NCBI GenBank assembly: GCA_002490705.1
Contig: DKUO01000006.1
Location: 2,490 to 56,920, forward strand
Direction of reading: 5' to 3'
Length of the DNA: 54,431 nucleotides
From: Lachnospiraceae bacterium UBA7202
GTDB taxonomy: Bacteria > Bacillota > Clostridia > Lachnospirales > Lachnospiraceae
This document shows positions 16,824 through 25,937 of this stretch, one piece after another (position 1 is the stretch's first letter; each line of letters begins with the position of its first letter). The position numbers and the translations under genes were made by a program. The notes below the pieces were generated by a model that searched no databases, had not been told where the DNA came from, and was given only the letters and a program-made list of their open reading frames with translations.

Positions 16824-17486
16824 TCAGACCGGACTGTCCTCCAAACTTTCTGCTGTGCTCTTATAATAGAAAGGATCCGAGAGGCTCATCTGCGCCGTGC
16901 CTGCGGTGGCCTCCGTGATATCCTTGATTAGTTTGTCTTTTTCCTCGCAGGGCACCTGAAACTTTATAGATACCTTCTGCGTGTAAACAGATTCTTCTAT
17001 GGGAATCCCGCGCTGTCCCAAAAGATACTGTATCTTGCCGATCCCATTGTAATCTGTCTCAACCGTGACGCTGTAGCCGTAACGCATCACAGCCACCCGG
17101 CTGTCTGCAAGTCCCGCCTGCGCCGCCTGTGTGTAGGCGCGCACAAGCCCGCCCGTTCCTAAAAGCGTGCCGCCGAAATACCGGGTTACTACCAAGGTCA
17201 GGCCACGGATTCCCGACGACGTAAGCACCTCCAAAATCGGTTTCCCCGCCGTGCCGGAGGGCTCCCCGTCGTCAGAATATCTCACCGTCTGCCCCTGTTC
17301 GCCCAGAATATAGGCATAGCAGTGATGTCTGGCGTCCCAGTACCGCTTCTTTTCGGACTCAATAAAGGCGGCCGCCTCCTCCTCGGTTGCAGTAGCCTGC
17401 ACGTGGGCGATAAACCGCGACTTCTTCTCCACGATCTCACCCTCGCCCCCATATTCAATTATTTTATACGGTGCGTATTTATCCAT
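16824..17486 (-). CDS. yigZ: YigZ/IMPACT family protein
   Basis: A 220-residue two-domain protein. The N-terminal UPF0029/IMPACT domain carries EKKSRFIAHV, ARHHCYAYILG, and the signature DDGEPSGTAGKPILE followed by VVTRYFGGTLLGTGGL. The C-terminal 60 residues form the DUF1949 ferredoxin-like domain. Eukaryotic IMPACT binds GCN1; the bacterial role is unsettled. ATG 17486 (MDKYAPYKI) follows TAAGGA, whereas the open upstream frame has no ribosome site. It precedes mgtE and is divergent from the penicillin-binding protein gene. Confidence 0.9.
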   Translation of the reverse strand: MDKYAPYKIIEYGGEGEIVEKKSRFIAHVQATATEEEAAAFIESEKKRYWDARHHCYAYILGEQGQTVRYSDDGEPSGTAGKPILEVLTSSGIRGLTLVVTRYFGGTLLGTGGLVRAYTQAAQAGLADSRVAVMRYGYSVTVETDYNGIGKIQYLLGQRGIPIEESVYTQKVSIKFQVPCEEKDKLIKDITEATAGTAQMSLSDPFYYKSTAESLEDSPV

Positions 17487-17571
17487 GTATAAATCCTTAC
17501 ACATTTCTTTCGACAGTGCAAGTATAAATGTGCACAGAATCGCAAACAATTCTTAAGAAAGCATAAAAAAC

Positions 17572-17600
17572 TTTATTTACATTCCAATTTTTGGTATAAT
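17572..17600 (+). promoter_or_regulatory. Promoter of the class A PBP gene
   Basis: TTTATT (17572-17577), 17 bp, TATAAT (17595-17600), with an extended -10 TGG. The start codon is only 24 bp after the -10, so the leader is very short and begins almost at the GGAGG site (17611-17615). Confidence 0.7.
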
Positions 17601-17623
17601 AACAAGTCGAGGAGGCAACAGCC

Positions 17624-20359
17624 ATGAACTACAGTAAAAAAGGCGTCCGCAAGAAACAGCAGGCGCTTCATTCTACAGGGAAAAAATGGAGCAGAAAAAT
17701 CACCTTCACATTTGTGCAGGTATTTCTGGTTGCCCTGATCGGCGTCGCCATTATAGGCGCAAGCGCCGGAATCGGCGCTTTCAAAGGTATTTTGGATACC
17801 GCGCCGGATATCGGCAACATCGACGTAACCCCCTCCGGCTTTTCCACCTTTGTATATGATATAGAAGGAAGACAGATCAAAAAACTGGTTTCCAACGACT
17901 CCAACCGTATCCCCGTCACCATTGATATGGTGCCGCAGGACTTGAAGGACGCCTTTGTCGCCATTGAGGACTCCCGGTTTTATGACCACAACGGCATTGA
18001 TATCAAGGGCATCATCCGCGCGGGCGTGATAGGCATCCAAAATCGGCACTTCTCCGAGGGCGCCAGCACCATCACCCAGCAGCTTCTGAAAAACAATGTG
18101 TTTACGGATTGGACCAGCGAGGACTCCCTTGCCGATAGGTTCAAGAGAAAGTTTCAGGAACAGTATCTCGCCCTTGAGCTTGAAAAGGTGATGGATAAGG
18201 ACACGATCCTCATCAACTATATGAACACCATCAACCTGGGGCAGAATACCCTCGGCGTGGAAGCCGCCTCCCGACGGTATTTTAATAAGTCTGTCAGCGA
18301 CCTTACCCTGTCTGAGTGCGCGGTCATTGCTGGTATTACAAAAAATCCGTCCCGCTTAAATCCCATCACCCATCCGGAGGCCAATGCGGAACGCCGGGAA
18401 AAGGTTCTTAAGGATATGATGGATCAGGGCTATATTACTGAAGAGGAGCGCGCGGAAGCGCTTGCCGACGACGTATACTCCCGCATCCAGATCGCTGATT
18501 CCGAAAATGAGGACGCCTCCGTCAATACATACTTTGTAGACGCGCTGGTGGATGATGTGATGGAGGATTTAATTGCTTCCGGCTACAACGAGACACAGGC
18601 CTTTACCCTGCTCTACAGCGGCGGCCTGAAAATATACTCCACGCAGGACCCCAAAATCCAGCAAATTTGTGACAACGCGTTTGCGGATGAGAGCAATTTC
18701 CCCGCCAATACCAAATGGTATCTGAACTATGAACTGACCATCGACCGGGCAAACGGAGACAGGGAAAACGTCAGCACGGAAATGTTCCGCAGCTACTGGA
18801 AGGAAAACCGTTCCCCCAACTATAACCTGATCTATGCCTCTCAGGAGGAAGCCTATCAGGATATCGAAGCTTACAAAGCCGACGTTATGAACTCCGGCGA
18901 CGAAGTTTACGGTGAAAATATCAGCCTGACGCCTCAGCCTCAGGTTTCGTTAGTGGTAGAAGACCAGAGCACCGGCTGTATCGTGGCAATGGTTGGCGGG
19001 CGCGGCGCAAAGACAGGAAGCCGAACCCTGAACCGGGCCACAGACACGACCAGACAGCCCGGCTCCACCTTTAAGATCGTGTCTACTTACGCACCGGCAT
19101 TGGACAGCGCGGGTCTAACTCTCGCTACCGTCATAAACGATGCGCCCTTTAACTATGTAGGCGGACGTCCGGTGGCCAACTGGTACGGTGAACAATACCG
19201 CGGTCTTTCCTCCCTCCGGGACGGCATCCGTGATTCCATGAACATCGTGACCGTAAAGACATTGACTTTGATTACGCCGCAGCTTGGCTTTGACTATCTG
19301 AAAAGTTTCGGCTTCACCACGCTTGCGGAACGGGAAGAAATCAACGGGGAAATTTTCTCTGATATCCAGCAGACCACTGCCCTTGGCGGCCTCACACACG
19401 GCGTCACCAACGAGGAGTTAAACGCCGCTTACGCCTGCATCGCAAATAACGGCACCTATATCAAACCAAAGCTTTATACCAAAGTGTTAGACCACGACGG
19501 CAATATCATTCTTGACAATACTATGCCCCAGTCGAAGCAGGTCATCAAAGAGACCACAGCTTTTCTACTGACAGACGCTATGGTGGACGTTGTCACCAGC
19601 GGCACAGGCGGCTCCGTAAACTTCGGCAACATGGCGATTGCCGGAAAGACGGGCACGACCTCCGATTACAACGACGTGTGGTTTTCGGGCTACACGCCCT
19701 ACTACACCGCTACCACCTGGGCCGGCTTTGACAATAACGTGAAGCTGACCGGTGATGAAAAGAATCTGGCCAAAAAGATGTGGCGTGTCGTCATGTCACA
19801 GATTCATGAGGATCTTCCCAGCAAGTCCTTCAGCGTTCCTTCCGGTATTGTGACTGCAACCGTTTGCTCACGTTCCGGGAAACAGCCTATCGCCGGACTC
19901 TGCGACAGTACACTGCGCACGGAGTATTTCGCGGAGGGTACGGTTCCCACCGAGACCTGCGATGTGCACTATGCGGGACAGATCTGCCAGTACAGCAACC
20001 TTCCGGCCCGTGAGTTCTGCCCCTTCAAGGTGGAGGGCGTCATCGAACTGACACCGGTTGAACCTGTGGCACTACAGAGTGGTTCCCCTACAGCGACACA
20101 GATCTCTCCCGCTGCTCCTGAAGCCGCAGAGGGAGAAGGCGTCGAAGGCGAAGCAGCGGCACCGGCTCCACAGACCAATCTGTGTCCTCACGACGAGACA
20201 TTCTTTGCAACGCCGGGTTACGAAGCTACGATTGAAGCCCAGAGGGCCGAAATTGCACAGAGAAACGCCGAGGCGGCGGCAGCGGCAGCCGCGGCGGCAC
20301 AGGCGGCAGGCGAACAGCCTCCTGCGGAGCAGCCACCGGCAGAGCAGCCGGCACAATAA
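17624..20359 (+). CDS. Class A penicillin-binding protein (PBP1A family)
   Basis: A 911-residue bifunctional peptidoglycan synthase. A basic N-terminus and one membrane segment (about 27-48) are followed by a GT51 glycosyltransferase (catalytic Glu115 in VAIEDSRFYDHNG, then GASTITQQLLKN) and a transpeptidase with SxxK at Ser481 (PGSTFKI), SxN at Ser538 (SMN) and KTG at Lys675 (AGKTGTTSDYND). A Cys-containing linker follows, as in clostridial PBPs. The last 70 residues are Ala/Glu/Pro-rich, ending in repeats of PPAEQ, and are probably disordered on the outer face. RBS GGAGG precedes ATG 17624. It is monocistronic. Confidence 0.95.
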   Translation: MNYSKKGVRKKQQALHSTGKKWSRKITFTFVQVFLVALIGVAIIGASAGIGAFKGILDTAPDIGNIDVTPSGFSTFVYDIEGRQIKKLVSNDSNRIPVTIDMVPQDLKDAFVAIEDSRFYDHNGIDIKGIIRAGVIGIQNRHFSEGASTITQQLLKNNVFTDWTSEDSLADRFKRKFQEQYLALELEKVMDKDTILINYMNTINLGQNTLGVEAASRRYFNKSVSDLTLSECAVIAGITKNPSRLNPITHPEANAERREKVLKDMMDQGYITEEERAEALADDVYSRIQIADSENEDASVNTYFVDALVDDVMEDLIASGYNETQAFTLLYSGGLKIYSTQDPKIQQICDNAFADESNFPANTKWYLNYELTIDRANGDRENVSTEMFRSYWKENRSPNYNLIYASQEEAYQDIEAYKADVMNSGDEVYGENISLTPQPQVSLVVEDQSTGCIVAMVGGRGAKTGSRTLNRATDTTRQPGSTFKIVSTYAPALDSAGLTLATVINDAPFNYVGGRPVANWYGEQYRGLSSLRDGIRDSMNIVTVKTLTLITPQLGFDYLKSFGFTTLAEREEINGEIFSDIQQTTALGGLTHGVTNEELNAAYACIANNGTYIKPKLYTKVLDHDGNIILDNTMPQSKQVIKETTAFLLTDAMVDVVTSGTGGSVNFGNMAIAGKTGTTSDYNDVWFSGYTPYYTATTWAGFDNNVKLTGDEKNLAKKMWRVVMSQIHEDLPSKSFSVPSGIVTATVCSRSGKQPIAGLCDSTLRTEYFAEGTVPTETCDVHYAGQICQYSNLPAREFCPFKVEGVIELTPVEPVALQSGSPTATQISPAAPEAAEGEGVEGEAAAPAPQTNLCPHDETFFATPGYEATIEAQRAEIAQRNAEAAAAAAAAAQAAGEQPPAEQPPAEQPAQ

Positions 20360-20404
20360 CAAACGAGCGAGCCAGATTGCGGACTCGGTAAAGACTCGGT
20401 AAAA

Positions 20405-20443
20405 AAGTGCGGGGAGTGATTCACTCTCCGCACTTCTTATTTT
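20405..20443 (+). terminator. Terminator after the PBP gene
   Basis: GTGCGGGGAGTG (20407-20418) pairs with CACTCTCCGCAC (20422-20433) with a 3-nt loop and one G-T pair, followed by a T-rich tract. Confidence 0.88.
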
Positions 20444-20472
20444 TTTCTTCCTGAAGGCTTATGGCTTATCTG

Positions 20473-20751
20473 TCAGATCCCTTTCACCCTCTGAATCTGA
20501 TCTTCCAGATCCACAATTCCGGCCTTTGCATTGGCAACCGCACGGCAGAACTCGTCGTATTCCTCCTCCGGCTCCTGCCCGTGCTTCTCATAATACAGCC
20601 GGCCGATCTCGATATAATTTTTCTTAATCACATCCTCACAGGTGCCGATCTGGCTTTTCAGGTTGGCAATCTCTGCCAGATCCTTGGCCTTACCTGTAAC
20701 CTCTTTTCCTTTTGTCGTGATCGTATCCCCTAATTTTTCAAAAAAATCCAT
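20473..20751 (-). CDS. Small coiled-coil protein of unknown function
   Basis: A 92-residue, highly charged and mostly helical protein starting MDFFEKLGDTITTKG. Residues 15-60 and 70-92 have heptad-like spacing (ANLKSQIGTCEDVIKK, then IVDLEDQIQRV), consistent with a coiled coil. Similar short proteins, some with an added zinc ribbon, are widespread in Lachnospiraceae, but no role is known. There is no signal peptide or membrane segment. Its start is at 20751, after GGGAGACC. It lies alone between the PBP and the SGNH hydrolase genes and may be monocistronic. Confidence 0.7.
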   Translation of the reverse strand: MDFFEKLGDTITTKGKEVTGKAKDLAEIANLKSQIGTCEDVIKKNYIEIGRLYYEKHGQEPEEEYDEFCRAVANAKAGIVDLEDQIQRVKGI

Positions 20752-20846
20752 ATGGTCTCCCTTCCGTTTCGCGTCTGTGCGCTACTCCAAACATTCATTT
20801 TACCACTTTTCCTCTGCGGCTATTATACCACAAACCGTATCATATT

Positions 20847-22295
20847 TCACTCCTCTTCTTCACAACTCCGCACCACTTCCGCCGCAATGTGCTCCGCCAG
20901 AATCCGGTATCCCGCCTTGCTTGCATGTACGCCGTCCGGCACATAGTCCGCTACGATATCCGCATCATGGGAATCCAGAATATTAGAGTTGTACAAATCT
21001 ATCACATGAAAATCATATTCTTCGGCCAAAGTCAGTATCACATTCACCAGATAACTCTGGGGCAGCAAATAGGAACGCTCCCGCATCAGATAATCCTGTA
21101 AAATGTTCGGAAGCGGTGTGACAAAGTAAATCTCCGCGTCGGGATAATTCTCCTTAAGTCCCCGCATCAGTTCATCCAGATCGCCACAGAGCGTCCATGG
21201 CTCCCTCTCTGAGAGCGTGCCGAACTCTTCCTCCGAGAGACAAAAGCCGTCGTTCGTTCCTCCCATGACAATAATGATATCCGTATCTTCCGGGATCTCG
21301 GTATAACGCTCCACAAAGGCATCCGCCCAGTAGCGCCCGATGGAGGAACCGCCGATGCCCAGATTATACACCTCGTCCGCCTCCAGAAGTTCGCCGAGCA
21401 CAGCCGGGTAGGCATAGGAGAGATAGTTTTCCTCATTCTCCAAATTGGCCGCCGCTGTGATGCTGTCTCCCAGACAGGCAATCTTTTTATCGGAGAAATC
21501 CGTCCGCCTGTTTTCCAGACAAATTTGGTCATCCATGTTGGTTACAAAAGTCTCCTCCAGAGAACTCCTGCTTCGCCTGCGCTCCTCCAACGTAATTTTC
21601 GGCCGCACGAGCCCCCGCAGGACCTCCCTCATGCGCTCAGATACCGCACTGTTGCCTGACATACTCAGTCCGTTATCCGACATCGTGCCATTTTCGGACA
21701 TGGTACTGTTATCCGACATACTGAGCCCATTCCCTGACATGGTACTGTTGTCCGACATGCTAAGCCCATTGCCCGACATGGTGCTGTTATCCGACATGCT
21801 AAGCCCATTGCCCGACATGGTACTGTTATCCGACATACTGAGCCCATCACCCGACATGGTACTGTTATCCGACATGCTGAATCCATTGCCCGACATGGTA
21901 TCTGTCACGGACACGCCGGACTGCGCCATATCCGCCGGGACGTCCGGCGTATTCTCCGACATACTTTCATTTCCGGACATACCGCTGTCTCCGGGTTCAA
22001 ACACCTCCGTCATCGACGCCGCAGGAATCGCCTCCTGATTCTCAAGCTGTATCTCCTCCAAAAACTGCTGCAGCTTCTCCTTGTCCCCTGACAACTCCTG
22101 AATCTCCTGCTGCATCTGCTTGACACGGTCATTGGCCTCCCGGTTTCTGGACAGTACCTCCTCCTGTTTCCGAATCTGTGTCTCGATCTCTCTGTTTGTA
22201 ATATAGGAATCGTATGCTCTAAGTCCTACCGCCGCCACAAGCACCGCCATAAGCGACAAAATGACAACGGCTAAAATTTCATTTATCTTTTTCAT
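20847..22295 (-). CDS. Membrane-anchored SGNH/GDSL hydrolase with a tandem-repeat linker
   Basis: A 482-residue extracytoplasmic hydrolase. Segments: one N-terminal membrane helix (about 7-27), a coiled coil (about 36-85), a Ser/Asn/Met/Gly-rich linker (about 100-218) with five copies of a 13-residue repeat of the type SDNSTMSGNGLSM, and an SGNH domain (about 268-478). Catalytic blocks are CLGDSIT (Ser278), GIGGSSIG, MGGTNDG (Asn) and DGVHASKAGY (Asp/His). Such enzymes remove acyl groups from cell-wall or extracellular glycans; the substrate is unknown. It overlaps the rlmB stop by ATGA, so it is the last gene of cysE-cysS-mrnC-rlmB. Confidence 0.88.
   Translation of the reverse strand: MKKINEILAVVILSLMAVLVAAVGLRAYDSYITNREIETQIRKQEEVLSRNREANDRVKQMQQEIQELSGDKEKLQQFLEEIQLENQEAIPAASMTEVFEPGDSGMSGNESMSENTPDVPADMAQSGVSVTDTMSGNGFSMSDNSTMSGDGLSMSDNSTMSGNGLSMSDNSTMSGNGLSMSDNSTMSGNGLSMSDNSTMSENGTMSDNGLSMSGNSAVSERMREVLRGLVRPKITLEERRRSRSSLEETFVTNMDDQICLENRRTDFSDKKIACLGDSITAAANLENEENYLSYAYPAVLGELLEADEVYNLGIGGSSIGRYWADAFVERYTEIPEDTDIIIVMGGTNDGFCLSEEEFGTLSEREPWTLCGDLDELMRGLKENYPDAEIYFVTPLPNILQDYLMRERSYLLPQSYLVNVILTLAEEYDFHVIDLYNSNILDSHDADIVADYVPDGVHASKAGYRILAEHIAAEVVRSCEEEE
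21700..21894 (-). repeat. Five tandem 39-bp units inside the SGNH hydrolase gene
   Basis: Units start at 21700, 21739, 21778, 21817 and 21856. Each begins ATGGTACTGTT on the plus strand and differs from its neighbours at only a few bases. The period is a multiple of three, so gain or loss of units changes linker length by 13 residues without a frameshift. Degenerate copies flank the block on both sides. Confidence 0.92.
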
Positions 22296-23032
22296 CTCAA
22301 TCTTTGTCTGACAATCTCGTAGGCCAGAATACCCGCAGCCACGGAAGCGTTCAGGGAATCAATATCTCCCCGCATGGGAATCTGCGCGTTCATATCGCAT
22401 TTCTCCCTGACCAGACGGCTTACGCCGTTTCCCTCCGCACCGATCACCAGCCCAATGGGTCCTTTCAAATTCAATTCATACATGGATGTGCCGTCCATGT
22501 CCGCGCACACAAACCAAAGCCCCTCTCTTTTCAGCTCCTCAATAGCCTGTCCCAGATTGGTCACCTTGGCCACCGGCGTATAATTCAATGCACCCGCCGA
22601 AGCCTTGGCCACCGTGGCAGTCAATCCCACCGCCCGGTTTTTCGGAATAATAACGCCATGGGCGCCCGCCTGATTCGCTGTGCGGATGATAGCCCCCAGA
22701 TTATGGGGATCCTCTATGCCGTCCAAAAGTAAAACAAAGGGCTCTTCCCCCTTATCCTTCGCCCTCTGTAAAATATCGGAAATCTCCGCATAGCCGTAAG
22801 CCGCCACGTCGGCAATCACGCCCTGATGCCTGCCCGTCTCGGACATCTGATCCAGCCGTTCCTTCGCCACATATTTGATCTGGCTTCCCTGTTTTGCGGC
22901 TTCCCGCTTAATGGTCATGATAGGCCCGTCCTTACAGCCGTCGAGCACATATATCCTGTCTATGGGCCTGCCTGCCCGAAAAGCTTCGATTACGGCATTT
23001 CTGCCTTCTATCATGCCTGTATTGTCTTCCAA
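22292..23032 (-). CDS. rlmB: 23S rRNA (guanosine-2'-O-)-methyltransferase RlmB
   Basis: A 246-residue SPOUT-class methyltransferase that modifies G2251 of 23S rRNA in the peptidyl-transferase loop. An N-terminal substrate-binding domain (IEGRNAVIEAF) is followed by the SpoU motifs: LLDGIEDPHNLGAIIRTA (motif 1), GLVIGAEGNGVSRLV (motif 2) and IPMRGDIDSLNASVAAGI (motif 3). The start shown is a TTG with AGAGAGG 10 nt upstream; ATG 23014 (MIEGRN) is the alternative and the common family start. It lies 39 bp after mrnC in the cysE operon. Confidence 0.93.
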   Translation of the reverse strand: MEDNTGMIEGRNAVIEAFRAGRPIDRIYVLDGCKDGPIMTIKREAAKQGSQIKYVAKERLDQMSETGRHQGVIADVAAYGYAEISDILQRAKDKGEEPFVLLLDGIEDPHNLGAIIRTANQAGAHGVIIPKNRAVGLTATVAKASAGALNYTPVAKVTNLGQAIEELKREGLWFVCADMDGTSMYELNLKGPIGLVIGAEGNGVSRLVREKCDMNAQIPMRGDIDSLNASVAAGILAYEIVRQRLR

Positions 23033-23071
23033 ATTATGGTAACCTCTCTTTCAGCCGCATTTTTGCGGTTA

Positions 23072-23512
23072 CTAGATCTCCATCCCCACCAGCGCAACCG
23101 CTTTTTTGATCAGCGCCAGCATCCGCTCCTGTTTTCCCGTCAGATACAGATAGCCGCACAGCGCTTCAAACCCTGTGGCCTTGCGGTATTCGATCACACT
23201 GGCATTCTTGGCGGTGGTGTAGGATTTTGCATTTCTGCCCCGTCTGTAGACCGTCTCCTCCTCCTCCGTCAGCTCGTCGGTCAGCGCCTCGATCATCTGC
23301 GCCTGTATGCGCGCATTCACATAGTTGACCGTCTTTTTATGCAGCTTATTCGCCGACGTGTTTCCCCGTTCCACCACAATGGTACGAATCACCAGATCGT
23401 AGATCGCGTCCCCGATATACGCTAACGCCAACGGGGAATAGGTGCGGATATCAATCTCCCCGCAGGCAAAATCCCGTTTGATCGCTTCAAGGATTGTCAC
23501 GCTCTCTTCCAT
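23072..23512 (-). CDS. mrnC: Mini-ribonuclease III
   Basis: A 146-residue RNase III-like nuclease without a dsRNA-binding domain, which matures 23S rRNA ends in Firmicutes. The catalytic signature is LAYIGDAIYDLVIR (about 28-41), with the second acidic site in the C-terminal half (EYRKATGFEALCGYLYL). The length is typical. It overlaps the 3' end of cysS by 16 bp, with RBS GAGAGGG inside cysS. The order cysS-mrnC-rlmB is conserved in Firmicutes, and RlmB and MrnC both act on 23S rRNA. Confidence 0.94.
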   Translation of the reverse strand: MEESVTILEAIKRDFACGEIDIRTYSPLALAYIGDAIYDLVIRTIVVERGNTSANKLHKKTVNYVNARIQAQMIEALTDELTEEEETVYRRGRNAKSYTTAKNASVIEYRKATGFEALCGYLYLTGKQERMLALIKKAVALVGMEI

Positions 23513-24906
23513 TTCACACCCTCTCGCGTATCCTCCAGAACAATGCCCTTCTGCGTCAGAATATCCCTGATCTCGTCCGCTCTGGCAAAATTCTTTGCCT
23601 TTCTGGCCTCCTGCCTTTCCGCGATTAACGACTCAATCTCCGAATCCAAGATCTCCTCTCCGCGCTCCACAGTGAGCCCGCAGATATCCGTCAGGGTTAC
23701 GATTTTCTCTTTCAAAGCCTTGACAAAAGCCGCGCTGGAACTCTCCTTGGCCGTGGTGTTGGCAAACTTTACCAACTCAAACACCGCAGAGATCGCGTCC
23801 GCCGTATTGAAATCATCATCCATGGCCTCGTCAAACTTCTTTGCAAGTTCCGCCGCCTCCGCCGCCTGTTTCTCTTCCTCGGCGCTCATGGCCGTCTCTT
23901 GTGCCTTCTCCAAAAGGAAATTCAGATTGGAGACGCAGGTCACAATCCGTTCCAGTCCGTTTTTCGCCGCCTCCATCAGCTCCGCGCTGAAATTCAGCGG
24001 GCTTCTGTAATGGGCGGAGAGCATGAAAAACCGCAGTATCTGTAAATCATATTTTTCACCGATATCCCGCACGGTAAAGAAATTTCCCAAAGACTTTGAC
24101 ATCTTCTTATTGTCGATATTTAAAAAGCCGTTGTGCATCCAGTATTTTGCAAACTGCTTGCCGTTAGCCGCCTCTGACTGAGCGATCTCGTTTTCATGGT
24201 GAGGGAAAATCAAATCCTCACCGCCCGCGTGAATGTCAATTTCATCGCCCAAATATTTCTTACTCATCACCGAGCACTCAATATGCCAGCCCGGACGCCC
24301 CTCGCACCATGGAGACTCCCAGAAAGGCTCTCCCTCTTTCTTCGGCTTCCAGAGCACAAAATCGAGCGGGTCCTCCTTCTGATCCTCCCCGGACACCAAA
24401 AGGGATCTGCCGCCGCTCCTCAAATCGTCCAGATTCTTGTGGGACAGCTTCCCATAGCCGGGAAAGCTTCTGGTCTTAAAATAGACCGTGCCGTCCTGCG
24501 CCACATAGGCGTGTCCCTTGTCCAGTAACGTCTGTATCATTTCGATCATTCCGTCGATCTCACAGGTCGCCTTCGGATGGGTAGTCGCAGGCTTCACGTG
24601 CAGGGATTCCATATCCTTCTTGCACTCTGCAATATACCGCTCGGAAATCACAGACGGATCCGTCCCCTCTTCATTGGCTTTCTTGATGATCTTGTCATCC
24701 ACATCCGTGAAGTTTGACACGTAATTGACCTCGTATCCCTTGTGTTCCATATACCGGCGCACGGTGTCAAACACAATCATGGGCCTTGCGTTTCCGATAT
24801 GGATCAGGTTATAAACAGTAGGTCCGCAGACATACATCTTAACCTTTCCTTCCTCAATCGGCGTAAACTCTTCTTTCTTTCCAGACAATGTATTATAAAC
24901 TTTCAT
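23497..24906 (-). CDS. cysS: Cysteinyl-tRNA synthetase
   Basis: A 469-residue class I synthetase that charges tRNA-Cys. The HIGH motif appears as HIGNARP (36-42) and KMSKS is exact (KKMSKSLGNF). Zinc ligands are visible as Cys in MYVCGPTVYNL and in the HIECSVMS and HHENE blocks. The C-terminal helical domain ends GVKWKRA. The start ATG 24906 has AAGAGGAG before it and lies 18 bp after cysE, so cysteine synthesis and charging are co-expressed. No T-box leader was seen before cysE. Confidence 0.97.
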   Translation of the reverse strand: MKVYNTLSGKKEEFTPIEEGKVKMYVCGPTVYNLIHIGNARPMIVFDTVRRYMEHKGYEVNYVSNFTDVDDKIIKKANEEGTDPSVISERYIAECKKDMESLHVKPATTHPKATCEIDGMIEMIQTLLDKGHAYVAQDGTVYFKTRSFPGYGKLSHKNLDDLRSGGRSLLVSGEDQKEDPLDFVLWKPKKEGEPFWESPWCEGRPGWHIECSVMSKKYLGDEIDIHAGGEDLIFPHHENEIAQSEAANGKQFAKYWMHNGFLNIDNKKMSKSLGNFFTVRDIGEKYDLQILRFFMLSAHYRSPLNFSAELMEAAKNGLERIVTCVSNLNFLLEKAQETAMSAEEEKQAAEAAELAKKFDEAMDDDFNTADAISAVFELVKFANTTAKESSSAAFVKALKEKIVTLTDICGLTVERGEEILDSEIESLIAERQEARKAKNFARADEIRDILTQKGIVLEDTREGVKWKRA

Positions 24907-24924
24907 AATCTCCTCTTTCCTTTT

Positions 24925-25605
24925 CTATTCGCCCTGCGTCTTTTCTTTCCGAAGCTGTTTCATCTCCTGCTCCAGATCCAGCAGACGGTTCGTCAGCTCC
25001 GCATTGGCCCGCTGCAAACCCATAATATCCTCCCGCACAGGATCCGGCAAATGGGTCTGATCCAGTTCTTCCTGCGGAAGCGCCATATTGTCGCGTTTCA
25101 CCACACGCCCCGGCACGCCTACCACCGTAGAACCCGGCGGCACCTCCGCCAATACCACGCTTCCCGCGCCGATTTTACTGTTATCGCCGATCTTGAAGGA
25201 GCCGAGCACTTTCGCGCCGGTGCTGATCATCACGTTATTGCCGATGGTGGGATGCCTTTTTCCCTGCTCCTTGCCGGTGCCTCCCAATGTTACCCCCTGA
25301 TAGAGCGTCACATTGTCGCCAATCACCGTAGTTTCCCCGATGATAACCCCGTGTCCATGGTCAATAAAAAATCCTTTGCCGATCTGCGCGCCCGGGTGAA
25401 TCTCAATGCCAGTCCTACGCGCGCCCTTCTGGGAAACCCACCGCGCCCAAAAATAGTGGCGGTGCAGATAAAGTTTATGAGCCAGACGGTAATAACACAT
25501 CACCTTAAAGCTGGGATAAAGAAAAACTTCCATATTGGAGTGAATCGCCGGGTCCCTCTCCCGTATGATACGGATTTCCTCCTTTATATTTCCGATCAAG
25601 CCCAT
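24925..25605 (-). CDS. cysE: Serine O-acetyltransferase
   Basis: A 226-residue left-handed beta-helix acetyltransferase that makes O-acetylserine for cysteine synthesis. Hexapeptide repeats run from IEIHPGAQIGKGFFI to KIGAGSVVLAEVPPG. The catalytic His region is DHGHGVIIGET, and the CoA-binding GGTGKEQGKRHP is present. After residue 185 there is a C-terminal helical extension (ELTNRLLDLEQEMKQL) with coiled-coil spacing, longer than the short feedback tail of many CysE proteins. It is first in cysE-cysS-mrnC-rlmB-SGNH. Confidence 0.94.
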   Translation of the reverse strand: MGLIGNIKEEIRIIRERDPAIHSNMEVFLYPSFKVMCYYRLAHKLYLHRHYFWARWVSQKGARRTGIEIHPGAQIGKGFFIDHGHGVIIGETTVIGDNVTLYQGVTLGGTGKEQGKRHPTIGNNVMISTGAKVLGSFKIGDNSKIGAGSVVLAEVPPGSTVVGVPGRVVKRDNMALPQEELDQTHLPDPVREDIMGLQRANAELTNRLLDLEQEMKQLRKEKTQGE

Positions 25606-25676
25606 TGAGCCGCTTCCCTTCTATCGCCTGCACGGCGTTTGTCCTGACAAACCGCAGAAATTTTCTACCATATTTA

Positions 25677-25705
25677 AGAATATGCAACTTATGGCATTTT
25701 GTCAA
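25677..25705 (-). promoter_or_regulatory. cysE operon promoter
   Basis: Minus-strand TTGACA (25700-25705), 17 bp, TATTCT (25677-25682). The leader is about 65 nt and contains a small TTTGTC/GACAAA hairpin, but no recognised riboswitch. Confidence 0.75.
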
Positions 25706-25737
25706 GAAAACTCGCCCGAATACAACCGATTCGGGTA

Positions 25738-25766
25738 TTGACAAGGTTTTTCCTTTTTGGTACACT
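25738..25766 (+). promoter_or_regulatory. tRNA-Thr promoter
   Basis: TTGACA (25738-25743), 17 bp, TACACT (25761-25766), with extended TGG before the -10, about 37 bp before the mature tRNA. Confidence 0.82.
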
Positions 25767-25802
25767 ATAACACGGTGACAGAAGGCGTGTCCTTCCTGTC
25801 AG

Positions 25803-25875
25803 GCTGCTGTGGCTCAGTCGGTAGAGCGTCGCATTGGTAGTGCGGAGGTCACGGGTCCGATTCCCGTCAGCAGCT
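25803..25875 (+). tRNA. tRNA-Thr (anticodon GGT)
   Basis: A 73-nt cloverleaf. Acceptor GCTGCTG pairs with CAGCAGC; D-arm GCTC/GAGC; anticodon stem TCGCA/TGCGG with loop TTGGTAG, giving anticodon GGT (threonine, ACC/ACT); T-arm ACGGG/CCCGT with loop TCCGATT. The discriminator base is T and no CCA is encoded. All stems are complete. A terminator follows. AT-rich accessory genes begin about 170 bp downstream. Confidence 0.95.
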
Positions 25876-25889
25876 TTTATCGGAACGGA

Positions 25890-25937
25890 AAAAGGCTTTT
25901 CGATGTATGATGCATCAAAAAGCCTTTATTTTTATAT
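25890..25937 (+). terminator. Terminator after tRNA-Thr
   Basis: AAAGGCTTTT (25891-25900) pairs with AAAAGCCTTT (25918-25927), with an inner GATG/CATC pair, followed by ATTTTTATATT. Confidence 0.85.

Noticed and set aside
25606..25802. T-box or SAM riboswitch before cysE-cysS
   Set aside because: The leader is only about 65 nt and has no T-box core or SAM aptamer signatures.
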